A stretch of 19,574 nucleotides of DNA, taken from contig BEIM01000008.1 of assembly GCA_002898995.1 (NCBI GenBank), positions 1 to 19,574 on the forward strand. Direction: 5' to 3'. Below are positions 13,358 through 19,574 of the stretch, one piece after another. The notes beneath the pieces are model-generated. The model searched no databases and was not told the origin of the DNA. It worked only from the letters and a program-made list of their open reading frames with translations. Each line of letters begins with the position of its first letter. Positions within the stretch are counted from its first letter, which is position 1. A program made the translations under genes and the position numbers. This DNA is from a bacterium HR36 (GTDB lineage: Bacteria > Planctomycetota > Planctomycetia > Gemmatales > HRBIN36).

Positions 13358-16111
13358 GTGGTGCCACACATTCGTCGCGTCTGGCATAGCTTGTCTGTGC
13401 AAGAAACGCTGGCTGCGCTGCATGTTTCTTTGCCCGATGGTTTGAGCGCGGCCGAAGTTCAGGAGCGGCTCGAAGGATTTGGCCCCAACACTTTGCGGCC
13501 AATCCGCCGGGAAACGGTTTGGCATGTCCTGGCGGAAGCAGTCGCGGAACCGATGATCTTGTTGCTGCTAGCGGTAGGCGTGCTGTATGCGTTTTGGGGC
13601 GAAATATGGGAGACGGCGATAGTGTTCGGAGTGATTGGCGTATTGGTAGGTGTGGAGGTGTACAACGAATGGCGCACGGAACAAGCCCTGGAGTCGTTGC
13701 GAAAGCTAGCGCAACCATCGGCAGCTGTGCGTCGCGAAGGGAAAATCGTGGAAGTTAGCGTGGCCGACCTCGTCCCCGGGGATGTGGTGCTATTGTTAGC
13801 GGGTCGACGTGTGCCCGCTGATTTGCGCCTGGTGGAAACCGTGGCGCTGGCTGTAGATGAGTCCATTCTGACGGGCGAATCATTGCCCGCCGAGAAAGAT
13901 GCAGAGGCCATATTGTCAGAAGTTACGCTACTGGCAGAACGGCGGAACTTGGCCTTCGCGGGGACTTTGGTAGTGCGCGGTCGTGGTCTGGGCGTGGTGA
14001 TAGCTACCGGCGCGGAGACAGAATGGGGGCGCATTGCCAGTCAGACTGCGGAGATTCGCCCCGAGAAAACTCCGCTGCAGTTGACCATGCGGCAGCTGGC
14101 ACGCTGGACGGTGGTTGCTGCGCTGATACTGACAGCTTTGGCCGCCGGATTAGCTTACTGGCGCCAACTCAGCTCCGCGAAAGAGGCCATCCTCAGTGGC
14201 CTGGCCCTCGCGTTTTTTACCATTCCCGAGGAGTTGCCCATTATCATTACCATGGTACTGGCACTGGGCGGGTGGCGATTGGCGCGGCAGCATGCTGTCG
14301 TTCGCAAGTTGCAAGCCGTGGAAACGCTCGGAGCAGTCTCATTGATCGCCACCGACAAAACAGGCACCCTCACTGAGAACCGCATGGCCGTGGTCCAGGT
14401 GCAGCCGCGTGAACATGAACGCCTGTGCTGTGAATTAGCTGTCCTCTGCTCCGAAACCGTAACGCTGCATCCAGAAAGTAACGGCCGAGATGGTAGCAGC
14501 GCACTAACTTGGTTGGGCGATCCAACAGAAGCCGCTCTGCTGACACACGCGCAAAGGTGGGGCATTTTTCCAGAGACTGTGCAACATCGTGCGCTCCCAC
14601 GCCAGGATTTCCCCTTCGATCCCGAACGCAAACGCATGAGCACCGTCTGGCGATTGGGTCAGCGCTACCTTATCGCTGCAAAGGGAGCACCCGAGGCAAT
14701 ACTGGCTTGTTGCCGCTGGGAGTTGGCCCCGCCATCATCGGCTGGTGGAATACCCTCTCTGCTGATGCTTACCGAGGATAATCTTAGTGCTGTAGGAGAG
14801 CACCGCCCTGACTCTCTCCCCACCGCAGCTCTCACCGCAGAACGGCGAAGGTTCTGGCAAAACGAAGCGGATCGATCAGCCGAAGCGGGATACCGCGTAT
14901 TGGGATTCGCGCAGCGTTGGGCTGATCACGAACCACACGGTGCTGCCGAAGCTGAGCAGGACTTAGTGTGGGTGGGCCTGATAGCACTGGCCGACCCGCC
15001 CCGTCCGGAAGTTGCGGGCGCGCTAAGTGAATGCCGGGGCGCAGGTATTCAGGTGATCATGGTGACCGGCGACCACCTCGGAACTGCCCAGCGGATCGCG
15101 AGCGAGGTCGGTTTTCCAGCGGAAACGCGAGCGCTTACAGGCCAAGAGTTGGATGCTCTCGAGGATGCTGTCCTGCAACAGCAGTTGCATCAACCACTCA
15201 TCGTCGCCCGAGCCACGCCCCAGCACAAACTCCGCCTGGTACGTCTGGCCCAATCGGCAGGAGAGCGTGTGGCCGTTACCGGAGACGGAGTGAACGATGC
15301 CCCAGCCTTACGGGCGGCGAATGTCGGCATTGCCATGGGGCGCCGCGGCAGCGATGTGGCGCGTGAAGCAGCCGACCTCGTTCTCGCCGATGATAACTTC
15401 GCTACCCTGGTGCACGCGATCCGCGAAGGCCGCTTGCTATTTGCCAATCTTTCCAAAAGCGTCCGCTATTATCTGGCGTGCAAACTGGGTTTGATTAGCA
15501 CTTGCCTGGTGGGTGTCTTGGCAGGGGTGGGTATCCCCTTTCACCCGCTGCAAATAGTTTTGCTGGAGCTCTTCGTGGACTTGGGTGCTTCGGTAGCGTT
15601 GGTGGGCGAGCCTGCGGAGGGTGAACTGATGCGGCGAAAACCGCGCGATCCACGTCAACCCTTTCTCCATGGCCGAATGCTGGCCGACTTGGTCGCCGCC
15701 GCTATGACTTTGTTCCTCACCGTTACCCTCAGCTATACCCTCGTCTGCGTCATGCACCAGGAACTCTCGGAAGGGCAAAGTCGCTCGCAGTTGGTAGCGG
15801 CCACCAGCTTTGCAGCTTGGCTTGTGGGACACGTGATGCTGGCCTGGGCGATGCGAACCGACCACACCTCTTTGTGGCAACAGGGTTGGCTTAAGAACCC
15901 CGCTTTGCTTCTCTGGACACTGGCAGCAGCCGCTTTCCTGGGCTTGATTTTAGTGGCGCCGCCTTTGCACCAACTCTTCCTCCGCCAGGCGCTTACCATT
16001 TGGGAATGGGGCGTGGTTTTTTTGCTCGCTTTGGTCCTGACCCTGTTGTTTCGCGTGCTCCGGAAAAGTTGGGCCAAGGATGCAGTCCTGCCCGCCACCA
16101 GGGAATCATGA
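13358..16111 (+). CDS. P-type cation-transporting ATPase (P2-like) with atypical ion-site residues
   Basis: This 917-residue membrane pump has a full set of P-type ATPase motifs. They are the cation_ATPase_N-like segment (AALHVSLPDGLSAAEVQERL), the actuator TGES (172-175), M4 PEELP (290-294), the phosphorylation site DKTGT with D333, the nucleotide-binding KGAPE (442-446), LADPPRPEV, and the hinge GDGVNDAP (642-649). M1-M2, M3-M4 and six C-terminal helices are evident. Overall it resembles the SERCA/PMCA-like group, but against SERCA the ligand N768 is replaced by K709, E771 by leucine, N796 by E737 and T799 by valine; D741 (SERCA D800) and the M4 glutamate are kept. Calcium specificity therefore should not be assumed. 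There is no N-terminal heavy-metal domain and no CPC motif, which argues against copper or zinc export. GTG start from the ribosome binding site. Confidence 0.93.
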   Translation: MVPHIRRVWHSLSVQETLAALHVSLPDGLSAAEVQERLEGFGPNTLRPIRRETVWHVLAEAVAEPMILLLLAVGVLYAFWGEIWETAIVFGVIGVLVGVEVYNEWRTEQALESLRKLAQPSAAVRREGKIVEVSVADLVPGDVVLLLAGRRVPADLRLVETVALAVDESILTGESLPAEKDAEAILSEVTLLAERRNLAFAGTLVVRGRGLGVVIATGAETEWGRIASQTAEIRPEKTPLQLTMRQLARWTVVAALILTALAAGLAYWRQLSSAKEAILSGLALAFFTIPEELPIIITMVLALGGWRLARQHAVVRKLQAVETLGAVSLIATDKTGTLTENRMAVVQVQPREHERLCCELAVLCSETVTLHPESNGRDGSSALTWLGDPTEAALLTHAQRWGIFPETVQHRALPRQDFPFDPERKRMSTVWRLGQRYLIAAKGAPEAILACCRWELAPPSSAGGIPSLLMLTEDNLSAVGEHRPDSLPTAALTAERRRFWQNEADRSAEAGYRVLGFAQRWADHEPHGAAEAEQDLVWVGLIALADPPRPEVAGALSECRGAGIQVIMVTGDHLGTAQRIASEVGFPAETRALTGQELDALEDAVLQQQLHQPLIVARATPQHKLRLVRLAQSAGERVAVTGDGVNDAPALRAANVGIAMGRRGSDVAREAADLVLADDNFATLVHAIREGRLLFANLSKSVRYYLACKLGLISTCLVGVLAGVGIPFHPLQIVLLELFVDLGASVALVGEPAEGELMRRKPRDPRQPFLHGRMLADLVAAAMTLFLTVTLSYTLVCVMHQELSEGQSRSQLVAATSFAAWLVGHVMLAWAMRTDHTSLWQQGWLKNPALLLWTLAAAAFLGLILVAPPLHQLFLRQALTIWEWGVVFLLALVLTLLFRVLRKSWAKDAVLPATRES

Positions 16112-16242
16112 CAACGGAAGCGTACATAGCCGCAACTGATATTTCCCAGATAACATAGCACGGTACTCGATCGCTGCCGCAAGGGGTGCGTCGCAGATTT
16201 CTCAGGCCAGCTGTCGTCTTGCGATTGCCCAATGGAATAACA

Positions 16243-16329
16243 ATGCGTAGGTACCGACATCGCTGGTGGCTACTCGCGCTCACCTGTGTGCTGCACAAGA
16301 CCAGGAGGCGAAGGAACAATGAGCTATGA
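16243..16329 (+). CDS. Possible 28-residue small ORF overlapping the oxidoreductase start
   Basis: ATG at 16243 opens a short frame reading MRRYRHRWWLLALTCVLHKT then RRRRNNEL, ending with TGA at 16327-16329, which overlaps the first codons of the downstream oxidoreductase. The basic-hydrophobic-basic pattern is like a leader or small membrane peptide, and the overlap could couple translation. No convincing ribosome binding site precedes it (only GGAATAAC), so it may be chance. The rest of the 16112-16318 gap shows no recognisable signal. Confidence 0.15.
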   Translation: MRRYRHRWWLLALTCVLHKTRRRRNNEL

Positions 16330-17491
16330 TGTAGTGGTGGTCGGCGGAGGCGTGATGGGATTAAGCATTGCCTGGTCGCTGGCGCGCCGGGCAGTGGGGC
16401 GAATCGCCATTTTAGAAAAAGCCTACCTGGGAGCGGGCGGAAGTGGGAAATCTGGAGCCATTGTGCGCCAACACTACTCCAACCGACTGACGGCGCAACT
16501 GGCGCGAATGAGCCTGCGCTGGTTTGAGGAATTCGATCAAATTGTTCAGGGTCCGCCCGTCTTCACCCGCACTGGTCTAGCGATTATCGTGCGGCAAGCC
16601 GACAGAAATGCCTTGGAAGCCAATCTACAAATGCAGCAGGAGCTGGGCATTGATGTTCACTTGGTATCGTCGCAGGAGCTGGCCGAGTTAGATCCGAATA
16701 CTCGCTTGGCCGACGACGAAATCGCAGCCTGGGAATCTGAAGCGGGCTATGTAGATGCGATCCAGGTGCTCACTTCCTACGCCCAGGCGTGTCAGCGTGA
16801 GGGCGTGGAGATCCAGGAAGGCGTCGAGGTGCGCGAAATTCTGGTTCAAGCCAATCAAGCGGTGGGTTTGCAGACGAATGAAGGGCGCATTGCCTGCGGA
16901 GCGGTGGTGCTGGCGGTTGGGCCGTGGATTTGCCGGCTCACTGATTCGCTGGGCCTGGAAATTCCAGTGCAACCGGGGCGAACGCAAGTAGCAATGTTTC
17001 GCCGACCCGTGGAGATGGGGCGGCGGATGGCTACGTGTGTGGATTTCGTTGGACAGATTTACTACCGCGCTGCTGCCGGAGACTTCCTGCACGTCGGCAG
17101 TATCGCCGGCGATGAAGCACGTGACACCGTGGACCCAGACAATTATCCCGAAGTCGCCGATCCTGGCTGGGTGCCCAACATTCGCCAACGCTTGCAGCAA
17201 CGTTGCCCGGCCATGCATCGTTGCTACGGTCGCGGAGGCTACGCTGCCCTTTACGACATCACCCCCGATTGGCATCCAATCCTCGACCGCTGCCCGCAAA
17301 TCGAAAACGTTTACCTAGCCGTCGGCTTCAGTGGACACGGCTTCAAATTCGCTCCGCTGATCGGCCAGCTTATGGCGGAGTTGGTGGCCGATGGCCAGTT
17401 CCGCACTCTGGACGCCAGCTCTTTTCGCTTGAGCCGATTCGTCCAAGGTCAGGTGATCAAAACACAATATGCCTATGGCGTGATTGGCTAA
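16319..17491 (+). CDS. FAD-dependent oxidoreductase, sarcosine oxidase beta-subunit (SoxB)-like, DAO family
   Basis: The 390-residue protein has an N-terminal Rossmann FAD site (DVVVVGGGVMGLSIAW, GxGxxG at residues 9-14), ILEKAYLGAGGSGKSGAIVR after the second strand, VVLAVGPWICRLTDSLGLEI before the substrate domain, and a C-terminal FAD-contact segment (YDITPDWHPILDRCP, then VYLAVGFSGHGFKFAPLIGQ). These are typical of the D-amino-acid oxidase family and closest to SoxB-type sarcosine/dimethylglycine oxidases and related amine dehydrogenases of about 380-410 residues. The cysteine that attaches FAD in monomeric sarcosine oxidase is not seen at the matching site (AALYDITPDWH). The alpha, gamma and delta subunits of heterotetrameric sarcosine oxidase are absent nearby, so the substrate is uncertain. 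The ATG has AGGAGG at 16303-16308 and AAGGA at 16311-16315. It could feed glycine to the cleavage system, but gcvPA is distant. Confidence 0.88.
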   Translation: MSYDVVVVGGGVMGLSIAWSLARRAVGRIAILEKAYLGAGGSGKSGAIVRQHYSNRLTAQLARMSLRWFEEFDQIVQGPPVFTRTGLAIIVRQADRNALEANLQMQQELGIDVHLVSSQELAELDPNTRLADDEIAAWESEAGYVDAIQVLTSYAQACQREGVEIQEGVEVREILVQANQAVGLQTNEGRIACGAVVLAVGPWICRLTDSLGLEIPVQPGRTQVAMFRRPVEMGRRMATCVDFVGQIYYRAAAGDFLHVGSIAGDEARDTVDPDNYPEVADPGWVPNIRQRLQQRCPAMHRCYGRGGYAALYDITPDWHPILDRCPQIENVYLAVGFSGHGFKFAPLIGQLMAELVADGQFRTLDASSFRLSRFVQGQVIKTQYAYGVIG

Positions 17492-17607
17492 ACCTGGGCC
17501 ATGTGTTATCTAGCACGGCGCAACAAAACCAATTCACTATACCAACACTACATCATTTCTGGGAACTCCGAGCCTCGCAAGTTCAGCTTTGTTAGCTTGT
17601 GCTCGTG

Positions 17608-19574
17608 CTAGGGTTGTGGGGACGGAGGATTAGCCTGGTACCCGGGCAAGCGAGCTAAATCTGCCCCGACATGTTGAAGTGGTACAGGCAGCAGCCCTGG
17701 AAGAATTTGAAACTGTTGTGGTTCCGCCTTGAAACTTGGTTTTTCTCCCTCGGACTGATAGCCCGCCCATCGCCATTGTCGGACGAAGCGAATCTCCTCT
17801 GAATTAGTGCCCCAGAAATTGCTCCACTCTGCGCGATCGGCAGCCAGGGTGGTCATCATGGCTTCCTGTCCCAGCGGACGCCATACCAGAGCTGGGCCGT
17901 TCACGCTGCAGACACTTGGCCTATCCGCTTGCCCTGACCAGATCAACCAAGACCGACGCAGCTCCAGTTCATTTTGCGGACCCTCCACGCGTAGCAACGG
18001 TTGCTCCATATTCGCCTGGACAACGAACAGGCAGTCCAGCGTGTGCCAGCGTACGGGGATCGGTTGCGCGTTTTCTTTGGTCGCTGCTAAAGTAACGATC
18101 GGCTCCGTGTTGCACACAGTTACTTGCTCCAACGTGCAGGCGATCTCGCCACTCCTCCAGGCATTCATTTCGGTTCGCGATGTTTCTACGCGCAGGAGTG
18201 GAGCATCGAGAACTGCCAGGCAATTTTTCATGTTCCACTGCAGCGGCCGGCTTTCTGCTACGTAAACGCCTACTCCCTCCCCTCGTAAGAAGCAGTCTTC
18301 CATAACCACCTTGGTAGGTTCGCCAAGAGAACCGGGTTTTGTTTCGCCAAAAGAGTTGGGTTTTCCTGGTTGCGGTATCATAGTGCCTGTTGGGTCTGTT
18401 ATAGCAATCAAAGCAAGGTGCGGCTCAACTTCCTCCCCTTCAAGGCTGGCGTAACATTGGCGCAGGGTGCAGCTCCCCGAGCCGGTAATATTGACCACCG
18501 CCTGCCAGCGCACATTAGCCGAAGCCAACGGGGTCAGGCGAAAGCGTACCCGTTCTATGATCAGATGGCCGTCGTGCACACGGAACAGCGAAGTAATAGT
18601 GTTGGATTCGGGAACGCGACCCTCACGGAAGGTTAGCTCCGGGCTAAAACCTTGGACAGCACGAATCGTAACCTGCCGTTGGCCCGAAATATCCAGAAGT
18701 GAACGGATTGGTACCGGCCCGCTGATCCGCAGGTTAATCACAAGCTGCTTTGCCCCTTCGGCCACTTCTGAGGTGAGGGCGCTGGATAGGCTATCGAAAG
18801 TGTCGGGTTTGCCTCCAATACCGTCCACAGTCAACTCGCGTACTTCTGGTTCACTATTCAAAGAAATGAGCGGCGCAGGCAGGCCGGTGTCATAAAGGGA
18901 TTCACCCAGGAGTTTCTGCACACCTAGCACTGTTTGCTGCTGGTGTTGGCTTCGTAACTCAGAGCCCTCTACGCGCAAGCGAAACGCTTCCGCTTTACGA
19001 CCTTCTTCTAACGCTTTCAGCGGGTCTTTACTCGCCCAAGGATGCACTCGTAAGCGGACACAAGCCTTTTCTTTCACGTCCAAGTTGTTCAACCGCCAGT
19101 TTCGCGGCTCAGCCAGCAAAACTTCCGATTCTTGTCTCTCAATTTCGCGAATGATGAACTCTTGGACACGATAGAAAACGCAATTGTCTAATTCCAGGCG
19201 GAGTTCCGAACTGGTGGAGGATGGCTCTTCCTGAACGGCCACCATGACCGTCGGTTGCTCTCCGCGTAGTTTGGCGAAAACAGACCGGTCTAGGCGCACG
19301 GTCAATGCCGCTGCCGGCGTGAGAACGAATACGGACCCGTTATCCAACCACCACGTGCAGTGCGACAGGGTAACGCTCGGCGCACCTTGATTCTCCGGCA
19401 CCGCTGAGGTCGTTTCAATCTCACCAGAACCTTCCGCGGCCGTAATCCGCTTGTTGCTCACCAGTACCGGCTTGCCCGCTGTAGTTAGGGCCGTGTTTTC
19501 CAGCATCACGTTGGCTGAGCCATCCAGCACCAGCAGCGGCACCGCGCTGCGCAGAAGACATTGCTGCACCTGCA
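17608..19574 (-). CDS. C-terminal part of a large protein with beta-helix-like repeats (5' end outside window)
   Basis: The frame is open to the window edge on the minus strand (a CAG codon precedes the GTG at 19569), so the protein starts outside; 654 residues are visible. I cannot name it. It is strand-rich with irregular repeats of hydrophobic-x-x-C/S-hydrophobic pattern: LELDNCVFYRVQEFIIREI, LTVDGIGGKPDTF, VMEDCFLRGEGVGVYVAESR, LQWNMKNCLAVLDAPLLRVE, CTLEQVTVCNTEPIVTLAAT, LRVEGPQNELELRRSWLIW. This resembles a right-handed parallel beta-helix. No transmembrane helix, kinase or protease motif is visible in this part. In planctomycetes such regions can follow a protein-kinase or secretion module, but the N-terminus is unseen, so that is speculation. 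It ends at TAG 17608-17610, convergent with the oxidoreductase; the 116-base gap (17492-17607) holds no clear terminator. Confidence 0.75.
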   Translation of the reverse strand, partial: QVQQCLLRSAVPLLVLDGSANVMLENTALTTAGKPVLVSNKRITAAEGSGEIETTSAVPENQGAPSVTLSHCTWWLDNGSVFVLTPAAALTVRLDRSVFAKLRGEQPTVMVAVQEEPSSTSSELRLELDNCVFYRVQEFIIREIERQESEVLLAEPRNWRLNNLDVKEKACVRLRVHPWASKDPLKALEEGRKAEAFRLRVEGSELRSQHQQQTVLGVQKLLGESLYDTGLPAPLISLNSEPEVRELTVDGIGGKPDTFDSLSSALTSEVAEGAKQLVINLRISGPVPIRSLLDISGQRQVTIRAVQGFSPELTFREGRVPESNTITSLFRVHDGHLIIERVRFRLTPLASANVRWQAVVNITGSGSCTLRQCYASLEGEEVEPHLALIAITDPTGTMIPQPGKPNSFGETKPGSLGEPTKVVMEDCFLRGEGVGVYVAESRPLQWNMKNCLAVLDAPLLRVETSRTEMNAWRSGEIACTLEQVTVCNTEPIVTLAATKENAQPIPVRWHTLDCLFVVQANMEQPLLRVEGPQNELELRRSWLIWSGQADRPSVCSVNGPALVWRPLGQEAMMTTLAADRAEWSNFWGTNSEEIRFVRQWRWAGYQSEGEKPSFKAEPQQFQILPGLLPVPLQHVGADLARLPGYQANPPSPQP

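Noticed and set aside
12716..13525. 269-residue minus-strand open frame across the HEAT/ATPase spacer
   Set aside because: It overlaps the starts of two well-supported genes in other frames and shows no domain-like sequence.
15733..16260. 175-residue minus-strand open frame opposite the ATPase C-terminus
   Set aside because: It is a shadow of the ATPase membrane region, with no ribosome binding site or recognisable motif.
1..19574. Search by eye for tRNA, rRNA, CRISPR arrays, insertion sequences, integrases or phage genes
   Set aside because: No direct-repeat array, transposase or integrase motif, or cloverleaf-like segment was noticed; nearly all sequence is accounted for by the listed genes.

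Overview
The window looks like a chromosomal segment of a planctomycete, most probably a Gemmata-like lineage. The main evidence is a secreted proline-rich protein whose only folded part matches the planctomycete TIGR03000 domain. Supporting signs are long Pro/Ala-rich exported proteins carrying small folded domains, a secreted LVIVD propeller, an ECF sigma/anti-sigma pair and loosely packed genes of mixed orientation. Base composition is moderately GC-rich and even. I see no tRNA, rRNA, CRISPR array, insertion sequence, integrase or phage gene, so this is ordinary chromosome with several lineage-specific genes.

Layout. 1-2066 (+): aconitase lacking its N-terminus. 2197-4113 (+): secreted LVIVD-repeat beta-propeller. 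4159-5229 (-): secreted proline-rich TIGR03000 protein. 5431-8608 (+): a tightly spaced run of gcvPA (glycine decarboxylase subunit 1), an ECF sigma factor, an overlapping one-span membrane anti-sigma candidate, and a small exported coiled-coil protein. 8605-13041 (-): reading leftwards from 13041, a large exported HEAT-repeat protein, a MaoC-type hydratase, a DUF6580-like membrane protein, and a small gene split by an in-frame amber codon. 13358-16111 (+): a P-type ATPase with unusual membrane cation-site residues. 16319-17491 (+): a sarcosine-oxidase-beta-like FAD oxidoreductase. 17608-19574 (-): the C-terminal part of a large protein resembling a beta-helix.

How the genes may work together. 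The sigma factor, anti-sigma candidate and exported coiled-coil protein have the layout of a cell-envelope signalling module: exported sensor, membrane anchor, sigma factor. They lie directly behind gcvPA, so some gcvPA transcription may be shared with them. gcvPA and the SoxB-like oxidase could both serve one-carbon metabolism, sarcosine to glycine and then glycine cleavage, but they are about 9.5 kb apart and gcvT, gcvH, gcvPB and the other sarcosine oxidase subunits are absent, so this is only a possibility.

The most notable points are the in-frame UAG in an otherwise intact gene at 8605-8952, the ECF module with its unrecognised exported partner, and the P-type ATPase, whose calcium-ligand positions are replaced, including a lysine in M5. 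I did not find a convincing new multigene defence or mobile system.
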